NCBI RefSeq assembly: GCF_017115085.1
Contig: NZ_JABXKJ010000186.1
Location: forward strand, 1-42,738
Origin: Nostoc sp. NMS7
GTDB lineage: Bacteria > Cyanobacteriota > Cyanobacteriia > Cyanobacteriales > Nostocaceae
Direction of reading: 5' to 3'
Length of the DNA: 42,738 bases
The notes below the pieces were generated by a model. The model was not told the DNA's origin and searched no databases. It worked only from the letters and a program-made list of their open reading frames with translations. Of this stretch, positions 6,353 to 15,748 are shown in pieces (position 1 is the stretch's first letter; the number at the start of each line of letters is the position of its first letter). A program made the position numbers and the translations under genes.

Positions 6353-7549
6353 GTGCAGATTGTGATTGTGGGCGCAGGCCCGACAGGTGTAACCGTTGCC
6401 CTGCTCCTTGTAAAACGTGGTATTGCTGTAACGTTAATTGAAGCAGCAAAAGACTTTCATCGTGTATTTCGCGGTGAAGGATTAATGCCCAGTGGCTTAG
6501 AAGCTTTAGAGCAAATGGGTCTATCGGCGTTGTTAGAGCATATTCCCCATCGGCAACTTGACGGGTGGGAATTCATTATCGGGGACAAGCAGTTGTTTCG
6601 AGTTGATGAACCGATGGGGGCAACCCGACCCTGTACACTGGTTTCACAACCACCACTGCTCAAAGCACTGATTTCGGAAGCTCAAACCATTGATGGGTTT
6701 GAATTCATCCAGGGTGTTCCTGTCAAGGATTTGCTGTGGAGTAATCAACGTGTCGCAGGTGTAGTACTGAGCGATGGGAGAGAATTTGCTGCTGACCTAG
6801 TAATTGGGGCAGATGGTCGAAATTCCCTTGTGCGACAACGTGTAGGATTGGAATTGGTACGCCAGCCCAAAAATATTGATATTCTCTGGTTTAAACTTGC
6901 TGCCAGCCCTGAGTTTGCAGATGATAATGTGTTTCGTACAATTTTAAATGGCGATCGCGTATTTAGCATCTTTCACGGAGCAGAGTCAGGAAAACTGCAT
7001 CTGGCTTGGGTGATGTCCGCAACTGAAAATACAGACTGGAAACAAACTAACTGGGCAGAGATTTTTGCCTCACTATCACCCTCATGGCTAGCAGAGCATT
7101 TCCGTAATCATGCAAACACCATCGAATCCCCCATTCGGCTTTCTGTTGTGGTTGGTTCTTGTCCACAATGGCACGCACCAGGGGTACTGCTTCTAGGTGA
7201 CGCTGCACACCCAATGTCTCCCGTCCGTGCCCAAGGAATTAATCTAGCATTCCGTGATGTGATTGTCGCTGCTAATCATCTTGTGCCACTGTTGCAAAAA
7301 GAAGCTGGACACCAGGATATTGACATGGCACTATCGCACATCCAAGCGGAACGTGAGCCAGAAATTATCCGCGCCCAGCAACTCCAGTTAGAGGAAGCTA
7401 AACAAGGTGAACAATTGCGAAAAAATGCCCTACTACGTTCACTGTTGATTCTACTTGCTCCCTTACTCCGTAAAACAATTCAAAAGTCTTGGTTAAAGCG
7501 ACAATATGAAATGCGTCAAGGTATCACACAGGTACACTTAACTGTTTAA
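6353..7549 (+). CDS. FAD-dependent monooxygenase (PF01494-type)
   Basis: A 398-residue flavoprotein of the aromatic hydroxylase/UbiH type. It has the GxGxxG dinucleotide site (VGAGPTG, residues 6-12), the DG motif VIGADGRNS (150-158) and the FAD ribityl site GDAAHP (282-287). Enzymes of this group hydroxylate aromatic or polyketide substrates with NAD(P)H and O2; the substrate here is unknown. It begins with GTG 6353, preceded by AGGAGGGA at 6338-6345. The only upstream neighbour is the GntR regulator (57-base gap), and it converges with an alpha/beta hydrolase with just 14 bases between stop codons. Confidence 0.88.
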   Translation: MQIVIVGAGPTGVTVALLLVKRGIAVTLIEAAKDFHRVFRGEGLMPSGLEALEQMGLSALLEHIPHRQLDGWEFIIGDKQLFRVDEPMGATRPCTLVSQPPLLKALISEAQTIDGFEFIQGVPVKDLLWSNQRVAGVVLSDGREFAADLVIGADGRNSLVRQRVGLELVRQPKNIDILWFKLAASPEFADDNVFRTILNGDRVFSIFHGAESGKLHLAWVMSATENTDWKQTNWAEIFASLSPSWLAEHFRNHANTIESPIRLSVVVGSCPQWHAPGVLLLGDAAHPMSPVRAQGINLAFRDVIVAANHLVPLLQKEAGHQDIDMALSHIQAEREPEIIRAQQLQLEEAKQGEQLRKNALLRSLLILLAPLLRKTIQKSWLKRQYEMRQGITQVHLTV

Positions 7550-7563
7550 AAAACCGCTATCAA

Positions 7564-8484
7564 TCATCCCACTTGTGGTTTTGGCGTGTTAATTTGCAAA
7601 AACTCTTGTACCCGTTGCAGATAAGTTGGGGCATCTTCCAACATTGGGAAATGTGCTGTGTCGGGAATCATCACAAATTCCACTTTGTTACTCAGTGCTG
7701 CTGCTTGACGCCCCATTTCGGCTGGAATAATCTTGTCATATTCCCCCGCCACAAGTAGAGTTGGCACTGTCAACTTGGCAAACTCTTGCGGCATAAACTC
7801 AGCTTGAGCCTTACTAACTGAAGTAAAAATTGTCCCTAAAGCCGCATCGTAATCGGCTTCCAGAAAATCTTGCAAAAAAGCTTGACGCTCAGAATGTGGT
7901 ATGGAACTATGCAAAAATCGTGACATAAACATTCGGTCAACAAATGGAATTTTGCTTAACCACTTGGGACGGAATTTTACTACATAACCACCGAATTTAT
8001 GAAAGGCGTTAAAGGATTTTTCGTCATACTCAAAAATGCCACTACAGGTTAAAATTCCTCGTTCTACTCGTTCGGGATAGCGGTTAAAAAATAAAGTAGC
8101 AACAGATGCGCCCATTGAGTGAGCATGGATATAGACACGCTGAATATGCAACCCATCTAACAAAGTTGCCAAATCATCAGCATATTCCTCTAATTCATAG
8201 GTTAATTCTCTGATTGCCTCTGATTCTTCCTGAAGAGACTCTGACTCGGCAACAGCTTCACTTGCTTTAGCGATGGTTGGCTTTCCACGAGAACGGCCAA
8301 ATCCCCGCAAATCGTAGAGTAAACAATCAAATTGCTCCGATAAAGCATCAGCGATATTTTGCCAATATCTAGCCGAACCAGCCCAACCGTGCATAAAAAC
8401 CATCACTGGTTTTACCAAAGAACCAGATGGTTTTTTCACCCATTCGTAGTAATGCTCAACGCCACGAACATTAATATAAGGCAT
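7564..8484 (-). CDS. Alpha/beta hydrolase
   Basis: A 306-residue hydrolase with the oxyanion motif FMHGWAGS (30-37), nucleophile elbow HAHSMG with Ser123, Asp250 in AGEYDKIIP and His278 in DTAHFPM. Between strands is a Glu-rich lid-like insertion (about residues 74-100, SEAVAESESLQEESEAIREL) that is unusual in charge. It may act on a lipid or small ester; no specific substrate can be named. It is convergent with the FAD monooxygenase, so the two are not an operon even though hydrolase and monooxygenase often serve one pathway. Confidence 0.88.
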   Translation of the reverse strand: MPYINVRGVEHYYEWVKKPSGSLVKPVMVFMHGWAGSARYWQNIADALSEQFDCLLYDLRGFGRSRGKPTIAKASEAVAESESLQEESEAIRELTYELEEYADDLATLLDGLHIQRVYIHAHSMGASVATLFFNRYPERVERGILTCSGIFEYDEKSFNAFHKFGGYVVKFRPKWLSKIPFVDRMFMSRFLHSSIPHSERQAFLQDFLEADYDAALGTIFTSVSKAQAEFMPQEFAKLTVPTLLVAGEYDKIIPAEMGRQAAALSNKVEFVMIPDTAHFPMLEDAPTYLQRVQEFLQINTPKPQVG

Positions 8485-8509
8485 TTATCATTTGTCCTCT
8501 CTTACAAAG

Positions 8510-8690
8510 TTCTGATGCCCTTCGGCGCAGGCTCAGGGTAAGACCTGTGGCGGACTGCGCCAACGGAGGAAACCTCCGCTCAGACTTTGTGCTTTGTCAG
8601 TTGTCATTAGTCATTTTTCCTTGATACATGGTTATTAGTCCTTAGTTTTTGACAAATAACCAATGACTAATGACTAATAAGCAATGACTA
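8510..8690. repeat. Dispersed short repeats between hydrolase and clpX
   Basis: Contains a GC-rich element with a small dyad (GGAGGaaaCCTCC near 8566-8578), then repeated TGACTAATGACTAATRAGCAATGAC-like heptamers and their inverse (GTCATTAGTCATT), all non-coding. These are the TGAC/ATTAGTC short tandem repeats usual in heterocystous cyanobacteria. Confidence 0.65.
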
Positions 8691-10031
8691 TTACGCTGAT
8701 TCGGGTTTCGGTAGTGAAGATGGATGTATTATTAGTTCGGCAGTCGATCGCTTCTCGACCATTTCCCGTGTTACTGTACAGCGTGTCACATCCTTACGGG
8801 ATGGTAACTCATACATTACATCCAGCATCAGTTCTTCGACAATACCACGTAATGCTCTAGCACCAGTTTTACGGCGGTAGGCTTCTTGAGCGATCGCTCG
8901 CAAAGCATCTGGTTTAAAATCTAACTGGACATTATCCATCTTCAGCAGCTTTTGGTACTGCTTCACTAAGGCGCTGCGTGGTTGGGTGAGAATCGCCATC
9001 AGTGTTTCTTCATCTAGCGGATCTACTACTGCTACCATTGGCACGCGCCCAATAAATTCTGGAATCATGCCAAATTTTACTAAATCATCCGGTTCTAGAC
9101 TGCGAAGAGTGTCTGCGGCTCGTTTCTCCTTCGATTGTCCTTCTCCCGGTTGCACAAAACCGATTGCTTTTTTGCCAACTCTCTGATCTACAATCTTTTC
9201 TAAGCCGACGAAGGCACCACCACAGACGAACAAGATATTACTTGTATCAATCTGGATGCAATCTTGATAAGGATGTTTCCGCCCTCCTTGGGGTGGTACA
9301 TTGGCGATCGTTCCCTCCAACATTTTCAGCAAAGCTTGCTGCACACCTTCGCCAGAAACATCGCGGGTAATTGAGGTGTTCTCGCTCTTACGCGCAATTT
9401 TATCAATTTCGTCAATATAAATAATTCCCCGTTGTGCCTCCTCTATATCCAAATCTGCCACCTGCAACAGTCGCAGCAAGATATTTTCTACATCTTCTCC
9501 CACATACCCTGCTTCCGTCAGCGTCGTAGCATCAGCGACGGCAAAAGGTACATCCAAGATTTTTGCTAGGGTTTGCGCTAAGAGAGTTTTGCCGCAACCA
9601 GTCGGGCCAATTAACAAAATGTTGGATTTTTGCAGTTCTATTGCATCATCCGCCCCAGGTTTGCCACTAGCTTTAGACTGAATTACCGCCAGCCGCTTGT
9701 AGTGATTGTAAACAGCCACTGACAGCACTTTCTTGGCTTCGTCTTGACCAATAACGTGTTCGTCTAAATACTTTTTGATCTCTCTTGGCTTGGGTATTTG
9801 ATTAAACGAAATACTAGAAGAGCGAGTACGCCGTTTTTCAGGTGCTTCTACTCTTGGTGCTGGTTGTGCTGCCGCACCATTGGTATCGAGTAACTCCTCG
9901 TCTAGTATTTCATTACACAAGTCAACGCATTCATCGCAGATGTAGACTCCCGGCCCTGCGATTAATTTACGCACCTGCTCTTGAGACTTGCCACAGAATG
10001 AACACTTTAAATGGGAGTCGTACTTAGACAT
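8691..10031 (-). CDS. clpX: ATP-dependent Clp protease ATP-binding subunit ClpX
   Basis: A 446-residue AAA+ unfoldase that feeds substrates into ClpP. The N-terminal zinc-binding domain has Cys10, Cys13, Cys32 and Cys35. Walker A is GPTGCGKT (142-149), the pore loop GYVGED begins at 176, Walker B is GIIYIDEID (202-210), and the ClpP-docking loop KKAIGFV lies in the small-domain side of the module. Full length. The start ATG 10031 has AGAGG upstream and lies nine bases after clpP, so the two are co-transcribed. Last gene of tig-clpP-clpX. Confidence 0.98.
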   Translation of the reverse strand: MSKYDSHLKCSFCGKSQEQVRKLIAGPGVYICDECVDLCNEILDEELLDTNGAAAQPAPRVEAPEKRRTRSSSISFNQIPKPREIKKYLDEHVIGQDEAKKVLSVAVYNHYKRLAVIQSKASGKPGADDAIELQKSNILLIGPTGCGKTLLAQTLAKILDVPFAVADATTLTEAGYVGEDVENILLRLLQVADLDIEEAQRGIIYIDEIDKIARKSENTSITRDVSGEGVQQALLKMLEGTIANVPPQGGRKHPYQDCIQIDTSNILFVCGGAFVGLEKIVDQRVGKKAIGFVQPGEGQSKEKRAADTLRSLEPDDLVKFGMIPEFIGRVPMVAVVDPLDEETLMAILTQPRSALVKQYQKLLKMDNVQLDFKPDALRAIAQEAYRRKTGARALRGIVEELMLDVMYELPSRKDVTRCTVTREMVEKRSTAELIIHPSSLPKPESA

Positions 10032-10040
10032 ACCAGCCTC

Positions 10041-10739
10041 TTATTTCAGAATGGTGACGTTTTCCCCTGCTGTGGGAAGATTTTGCCTGGAAATGACCTG
10101 ATCAATCAAACCGTAATTCTTCGCTTCATCTGCCGACATAAAAAAGTCGCGCTCAGTATCTGCTTCAATTCTTTCTAAGGGTTGACCAGTATGATGAGCC
10201 ATTAACTGATTCAACTTAGCCTTAATGTAAAGAATTTCTCTGGCTTGAATTTCAATATCAATGGCTTGACCTTGAGCGCCACCAAGTGGTTGGTGAATCA
10301 TAATCCGGGAGTCGGGCAGAGACATTCGCTTACCTGCAGCTCCTGCTGTCAACAAAAATGCCCCCATGCTCGCGGCTAATCCAAAACAGATGGTAACAAC
10401 ATCAGGGCGAATTTGCTGTATTGTATCATAGATTGCCATCCCTGCGTAGACCGAGCCGCCAGGAGAATTAACATACAGTTGGATGTCCTTTTCTGAGTCT
10501 TCGGCATCTAGGAATAACAACTGAGCCACAATTGAGTTGGCTACGGCATCGTCTATTGGTGTTCCCAAAAAGATAATCCGCTCTCGCAGCAGGCGGGAGT
10601 AGATGTCGAAAGCCCTTTCTCCCATGCCAGATTGTTCTATCACCATCGGCACGATGTTGCTAGGGCTGCTTAACTGGGAGTTAATCTTGATTCGACTTAA
10701 GTTGCTGATGGGGTTATTTCCCGACTGCGATAGAAGCAT
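10041..10739 (-). CDS. clpP: ATP-dependent Clp protease proteolytic subunit
   Basis: A serine protease subunit with the triad Ser124 (GLAASMGAF), His149 (MIHQPLGG) and Asp198 (TERDFFMS), spaced exactly as in E. coli ClpP (25 and 49 residues apart). As drawn it has 232 residues with an N-terminal extension of about 31. A second ATG at 10646 ([14 protein letters not shown]) would give the length usual for the family. Neither has a strong Shine-Dalgarno, so the true start is open. Cyanobacteria have several clpP genes; this is the one linked to tig and clpX, known to form the ClpX-dependent protease. Confidence 0.96.
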   Translation of the reverse strand: MLLSQSGNNPISNLSRIKINSQLSSPSNIVPMVIEQSGMGERAFDIYSRLLRERIIFLGTPIDDAVANSIVAQLLFLDAEDSEKDIQLYVNSPGGSVYAGMAIYDTIQQIRPDVVTICFGLAASMGAFLLTAGAAGKRMSLPDSRIMIHQPLGGAQGQAIDIEIQAREILYIKAKLNQLMAHHTGQPLERIEADTERDFFMSADEAKNYGLIDQVISRQNLPTAGENVTILK

Positions 10740-11067
10740 ACAAGCTTTCTTTGACGATAATTTAGGACAAATGTTTCAGCAGCATTATGCTGCCTTTTCG
10801 ACGAATGAGATTTTTGTAAGCTACGTATTAACCATTATGCCTCATATAATTTCCTCTCGTCTAACACAGTATCAAGCCCAGGTAATAACAGGTGTGACTA
10901 TTTGCGGAAAATTCATCAATTCTTTAATTATTCTGGCTTCATCCCGGAATTCTCAAAAGTCAAGAGGCAGTGTTTCATCTCCTCCTGCTCCCTCATCTTC
11001 TTTACCTTACCCATTTCACCAGTACTTTAACTCAGAACTGGTGAACTCATGGCTGTGGGATTTTTGA
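10740..11067. other. Spacer between tig and clpP
   Basis: 328 bases without a gene inside the tig-clpP-clpX cluster. 24 bases past the tig stop is a dyad TTCACCAGT (11014-11022)/ACTGGTGAA (11036-11044), a 9-bp stem with no T tract, which could attenuate read-through from tig. The rest is moderately AT-rich and could hold a separate clpP promoter; I see no clear -35/-10 pair. Confidence 0.5.
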
Positions 11068-12519
11068 TTATCCTTCTGTGACTTCTGTGGAAGCTTCGCT
11101 GTTTTCTGGCTCAGTCTGAGGTGCATCAGCATCAGCATCAGCATCAACATCTGATTCTACGGCTTCTGTTTCCTCTGTGCCACTCAACGAGCCTTCGGGT
11201 ACAAGTTCAACTGAGGAGTGTTCTAAGAGCCAATCAATGATTTTTTCGGTTAATAGTTCGTTTTCCACGATGGAGCGCAGTCTATCTTCATCAACCTCTT
11301 TTTCCTCCGGGTATTGCTGCAAAAGCTCTGTGACTCTGGCTGCGATTTCTTCTGGTGTTACCTGGATAGATTCGCGTTTCCCGATTTCCCGTAAGGATAA
11401 CGAGCGTTTGATGCGTTCAATTGCCTCAGTGCGCGATCGCTCCCGCAACTGAGCAATAATATCTTGAGTAAACAAATTCCTCACATCCAATCCCTGTTGA
11501 GACAGGCGCATTGCTGTTTGCGTTAACATCGCATCCACTTCTTGGTCAATCAATGTTGCTGGTAAGTCAACTTCTACGTGGTTGAGCAGTTCCGTTAACA
11601 AAGCTTCCTGCTTATTTGTTTTTGTTTTCTCGTCCGCCTCTTTTTGATATCGCTCTACCAAAGAAGCGCGTAACTCCTCTAAAGTTTCAAAATCGCTGAT
11701 TTCTTGTGCGAAATCGTCATTTACCTCTGGTAGCTCCTTTTCCTTCAGTTCTTTGAGCGTTACTGTGAAAGTTGCCCCTTTTCCAGCTAAATCTTCATTA
11801 GCATACGGATCTGGGAACTGCGCCGCAATTTCTTTGGTTTCTTCAGGATTCATCCCGACTATTCCTAAAATAAACCCTGGAATAAACTTATCTTCCTGCA
11901 ACTCAACTTGAAAATCAGTTGCTTCGGCTCCCGGAATCGGTTCTGGTTCGGCTGTTTCCTCTTCGCTCTCAATTTTGGAGAATACACCTTTAAAATCGAC
12001 TACGGCGATATCGCCGATTTGGGCTGCACGTCCTTCCACAGGAATCAATGTTGCTAATTCTGTACGTTCCTTCTCTAGCGTGCTCTCCACTCGCTCTGGA
12101 TCGTAATTGACTTCTTCAGCTTTCGCTTGTAAATCAGTGTACTGCACTAGATTCACTTCTGGTTCTACATCCACAGCCGCCGAAATCGTCAGAGGTTTTC
12201 CAGGTTCATAATTCTTAATCAAATCCTCAAACGAGGAGCGCAATTGCGGCTGACCGATTGCTGTAATTGCTTCTTGTTTGACTGCTTGCTCAATGCCATC
12301 TTGAATTAGTTCTTCCAGCGCTGCTGCCTTGATTCGAGTTGTACCCAACCTTTGTAGTAATATCGGTCGAGGCACCTTGCCTTTACGAAACCCAGGAATA
12401 TTGGCAGTACTCGCTAAGTTTTTAATTACCTTTTCGTAAGTTTGCTTGGTAATTTCCGGTGTAATCTCTATTTCCAGGCCAATTTGGCTGGCGGGAAGTT
12501 TTTCCTGGGTGACTTTCAT
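11068..12519 (-). CDS. tig: Trigger factor (peptidyl-prolyl isomerase chaperone)
   Basis: A 483-residue ribosome-bound chaperone. The N-terminal domain carries the ribosome-docking signature GFRKGKVP (43-50), the FKBP-like isomerase domain is about residues 163-260, and the C-terminal cradle follows. The last 40 residues are an acidic low-complexity tail that includes four Asp-Ala pairs encoded by a hexanucleotide repeat; this is longer than the E. coli protein (432). Head of the tig-clpP-clpX cluster, which couples folding at the ribosome with degradation. Confidence 0.97.
   Translation of the reverse strand: MKVTQEKLPASQIGLEIEITPEITKQTYEKVIKNLASTANIPGFRKGKVPRPILLQRLGTTRIKAAALEELIQDGIEQAVKQEAITAIGQPQLRSSFEDLIKNYEPGKPLTISAAVDVEPEVNLVQYTDLQAKAEEVNYDPERVESTLEKERTELATLIPVEGRAAQIGDIAVVDFKGVFSKIESEEETAEPEPIPGAEATDFQVELQEDKFIPGFILGIVGMNPEETKEIAAQFPDPYANEDLAGKGATFTVTLKELKEKELPEVNDDFAQEISDFETLEELRASLVERYQKEADEKTKTNKQEALLTELLNHVEVDLPATLIDQEVDAMLTQTAMRLSQQGLDVRNLFTQDIIAQLRERSRTEAIERIKRSLSLREIGKRESIQVTPEEIAARVTELLQQYPEEKEVDEDRLRSIVENELLTEKIIDWLLEHSSVELVPEGSLSGTEETEAVESDVDADADADAPQTEPENSEASTEVTEG
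11123..11146. repeat. GCATCA hexanucleotide tandem repeat in tig
   Basis: Four perfect copies of GCATCA, in frame, encode the Asp-Ala-Asp-Ala run in the trigger factor tail. Copy-number changes would lengthen or shorten the tail by two residues without a frameshift. Confidence 0.8.
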
Positions 12520-13432
12520 GCTTCGTCTCTAGTTTTCTGATATTTTATACTCCGAGTACACACAAGACGCAATAATTGCTCGCGTTTATGGCTTGATGTC
12601 TCTTAAGGGAATGGGATGCCAAAAGGTCTGATCACATCCAAGGATGGATGTTTGTCTTGGGGCAAAGATCCAGTTTACTGCCAATCACCAAGGACTTGAC
12701 ATTTTACCTTCATAACAATTTAGTTAATGGGCATTGGGCACTTGTACTGAGCGAACGCGAACAGCGTCTGGTAGAGAAGCCGTTGGCGTGGTCACTGAGC
12801 CTTGCCGAAGTGCAGCCTCTCGTAGAGAAGTATTGGGCATTGGTATTCTTTCTTCCTTCGTCTCCCTACTGCCCACTCCCCCTGAACTCAGGAATTAATT
12901 ATTCAGTGAGCTAACGCTGTGATATCCTGGTTATCAGCGAGTGGTTAGTAGCCCCAACTTAAAGTGATAGTGTTAAGTCTAGCTATTATTAAGTTGTTGT
13001 ACGAGAGCGCATCTGTTGCCTAGCCGTCTAGCTCAGTTTTATCTTCTGCTGGTTTTATGCATTTCGCTCCTAGTATATTGATCATATTGGTAAGCAACTT
13101 TGCAGCCAAGAGGTTTGTTACCTTACAGGTGTGATGCATATTAAACGTTTAAGTGCAGATATCTGAATTTTTCTGCTAAATGGCGGTTTATTGTATAATA
13201 ATATATAGTTAAAATCGATGGTTAAATTGGATAGCCGTTGGAGAATGCAACATCACTTAACTTAATAAATAGCCAATAAAATAAATGTATTAGATATATA
13301 GAGATAGACTAAATTAGAGAAAATATAAATCTATTCAAAATGTATTTCCAGATTGTGATCGCTATTTAAATATAAGTAAATTGTCAATTGTTCCCAGAAA
13401 TTGCCTAAAATCTCTTAAAGGAGGAAGCAAGG
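12520..13432. other. Long intergenic region between tig and asd
   Basis: 913 bases between divergent genes. At 12740-12830 sits a dispersed repeat (CTGAGCGAACGCGAACAGCGTCT..., GGTCACTGAGC..., CTCTCGTAGAGAAG), flanked on both sides by GGGCATTGG (12729-12737 and about 12835-12843), as if a small element had entered that sequence. The right half (12960-13430) is very AT-rich and would contain the asd promoter; TATAAT at 13194-13199 is a possible -10 with no good -35. No convincing coding frame and no tRNA seen. Confidence 0.6.
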
Positions 13433-14470
13433 TTGTCGAAATCGTATCGTTTAGCTATTTTAGGGGCGACTGGTGCAGTTGGCACAGAGTTGCTGGAATT
13501 ATTAGAAAGCCGTAATTTTCCGATTGCTAACCTGAAGTTATTGGCATCAGAACGCAGTGTCGGGCGATCGCTGGCGTTTAAAGGGGAAAATATCCCAGTC
13601 GAGGCAGTGAGCGATCGCGCCTTTGAAAATGTCGATATAGTACTAGCTAGTGCAGGTGGTTCCACATCCAAAACTTGGGCAGCAATTGCTGTGCAAAAGG
13701 GGGCAGTGGTAATTGACAACTCCAGTGCCTTTCGGATGAATCCGGAAGTTCCCTTAATAGTACCAGAGGTTAACCCACTAGCCGCAGCTAATCACCAAGG
13801 CATTATTGCTAACCCCAACTGCACAACAATTTTAATGGCTGTGGCAGTATGGCCATTGCATAAAGTTAAACCAGTGCAACGCATTGTCGCCTCAACCTAC
13901 CAATCTGCCAGTGGTGCTGGTGCTAGAGCAATGGCAGAAGTCAAAACCCAAACAAGCGCTATACTACAAGGACAGCCGCCAATTGCCGAAATATTGCCTT
14001 ACCCATTGGCATTTAATTTATTCCCGCATAACTCCCCATTAAACGATTTGGGTTATTGTGAGGAAGAAATGAAAATGGTCAACGAAACCCGAAAAATATT
14101 TGGTACGCAGCAAATCAGAATCACTGCAACCTGTATACGGGTTCCCGTACTCCGCGCTCACTCAGAAGCAATTAATTTAGAATTTGAGACTCCCTTTAGT
14201 GCGAAGGAAGCCAGAGAAATTTTAAAATCCTCCCCTGGAGTGAAATTGGTCGAAGATTGGGGAACTAATCATTTTCCGATGCCAATTGAAGCAACAGGTA
14301 AAGATGAAGTTTTAGTGGGAAGAATTCGTCAGGATATTTCTCATCCTTGTGGCTTGGAATTATGGTTATGTGGCGACCAAATCCGCAAAGGGGCAGCATT
14401 GAATGCAATACAAATCGCGGAGTTATTGGTAGAGAAAAATCTACTCAAACCATTAGCTATTAGTCATTAA
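13433..14470 (+). CDS. asd: Aspartate-semialdehyde dehydrogenase
   Basis: A 345-residue NADPH-dependent enzyme that makes aspartate semialdehyde from aspartyl phosphate, the branch point to lysine, threonine and methionine. The Rossmann site GATGAVG (11-17) and the active-site Cys130 in NPNCTT are present, as is the late RVPVLRAHSEA substrate/His motif. The start is a TTG at 13433, chosen because AAGGAGG lies at 13418-13424 and the protein start MSKSYRLAILGATG matches the family. Followed by dapA after 113 bases; asd-dapA-rnj is a conserved cyanobacterial order. Confidence 0.96.
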   Translation: MSKSYRLAILGATGAVGTELLELLESRNFPIANLKLLASERSVGRSLAFKGENIPVEAVSDRAFENVDIVLASAGGSTSKTWAAIAVQKGAVVIDNSSAFRMNPEVPLIVPEVNPLAAANHQGIIANPNCTTILMAVAVWPLHKVKPVQRIVASTYQSASGAGARAMAEVKTQTSAILQGQPPIAEILPYPLAFNLFPHNSPLNDLGYCEEEMKMVNETRKIFGTQQIRITATCIRVPVLRAHSEAINLEFETPFSAKEAREILKSSPGVKLVEDWGTNHFPMPIEATGKDEVLVGRIRQDISHPCGLELWLCGDQIRKGAALNAIQIAELLVEKNLLKPLAISH

Positions 14471-14583
14471 TAATTGATGAAGTGACAAATGATTAATCAC
14501 ACTTGAAAGTAATTTGTATATAGGTTATTACAATAGAAAACCACCAAGATAGAAAAACATGGGTAATCAGGAGTGAAAAAAGG

Positions 14584-15468
14584 GTGGGAGATTTTGGCAA
14601 TGTCTTAACCGCGATGATTACGCCGTTTAAAGCAGATGGTAGTGTCAACTATGATGTAGCGGCAGAACTGGCGGCGCATCTAGCTAACAACGGTACAGAT
14701 ACATTGGTGATGTGCGGCACAACAGGAGAATCCCCGACCCTAAGTTGGGATGAGGAATACCAGTTGTTTGTCGAAGTATTACAATCCGTGGCAGGAAAAG
14801 CCAAGGTAATCGCAGGTTGTGGTTCAAATTCCACCAAAGAAGCGATCGCTGCCACCCAAAAAGCGTCTAAGATAGGAGTACATGGTTCCTTACAAGTTGT
14901 TCCTTATTACAACAAACCGCCACAAGCGGGATTGGAAGCGCACTTTAAGGCGATAGCACAAGCCTGTCCCGACCTACCGTTGTTGTTATACAATGTCCCC
15001 GGTCGTACCGGACAAAACCTTCAGCCAGAAACGGTTGCCCGATTAGCTGAGGTGAGCAATATTATCGGGATTAAAGAATCCACTGGTAGTATAGATCAGG
15101 CAAGCGAAATTCGTCGCTTGACACCAAAAGAATTCCACATCTATTCTGGTGATGATTACATGACTTTGCCCTTGTTAGCGATCGGGGCAAAGGGTGTGGT
15201 AAGTGTGGCTTCTCATCTGGTAGGAAACCAACTACAGCAGATGATCCAAGCTTTTCGTGCGGGTAAAATTGAGGTAGCCAGCGAGATTCATCTCCAACTC
15301 TTCCCGTTGTTTAAAGCTCTATTTCTCACTTCAAATCCGATTCCAGTGAAAAAAGCACTGAAACTTCAAGGTTGGGAGGTTGGTTCAACTCGTCCGCCGC
15401 TATGTGAAGCTGATTTAGAAGTAAGTCAAAAGTTAGAAGCGGTTCTGAAAGAACTTAGTTTAATCTAG
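14584..15468 (+). CDS. dapA: 4-hydroxy-tetrahydrodipicolinate synthase
   Basis: A 294-residue TIM-barrel aldolase that condenses pyruvate with aspartate semialdehyde, the product of the gene before it, committing carbon to lysine and peptidoglycan diaminopimelate. The Schiff-base Lys164 is in IGIKESTGS, the proton-relay Tyr136 in LLYNVPGRT with Arg141, and GTTGES (45-50) binds the pyruvate carboxylate. It starts with GTG 14584 behind AGGAG. Full length. Confidence 0.97.
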   Translation: MGDFGNVLTAMITPFKADGSVNYDVAAELAAHLANNGTDTLVMCGTTGESPTLSWDEEYQLFVEVLQSVAGKAKVIAGCGSNSTKEAIAATQKASKIGVHGSLQVVPYYNKPPQAGLEAHFKAIAQACPDLPLLLYNVPGRTGQNLQPETVARLAEVSNIIGIKESTGSIDQASEIRRLTPKEFHIYSGDDYMTLPLLAIGAKGVVSVASHLVGNQLQQMIQAFRAGKIEVASEIHLQLFPLFKALFLTSNPIPVKKALKLQGWEVGSTRPPLCEADLEVSQKLEAVLKELSLI

Positions 15469-15748
15469 CCACCAACTAGTTAAGCGTTGGTAATCTCCTC
15501 CTTGCCAAAGATACTATAAACAATGATCATAATTGTTCATAAGTTGCAATTTAAAAACCTGTGCTAGGACTGATAGATATACTATGAATCCTTAAGTGTA
15601 GTATCGATTTTATTGAATAAAAAATTGAAGATATCAATTAAAACTTGATTGCTTTGGGACTGACTTAAGAGACAGCAGATGTTGTCTTAAATACAAGGAA
15701 ACTTAACTATCAACTTAATTAACCACAAGTAAACAATCTAAGGAGAAA

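Noticed and set aside
10603..11067. Long open frame on the plus strand across the tig-clpP spacer and clpP start
   Set aside because: Its first third is antisense to clpP, the composition is low-complexity Ser/Pro toward the end, and there is no ribosome site or family resemblance.
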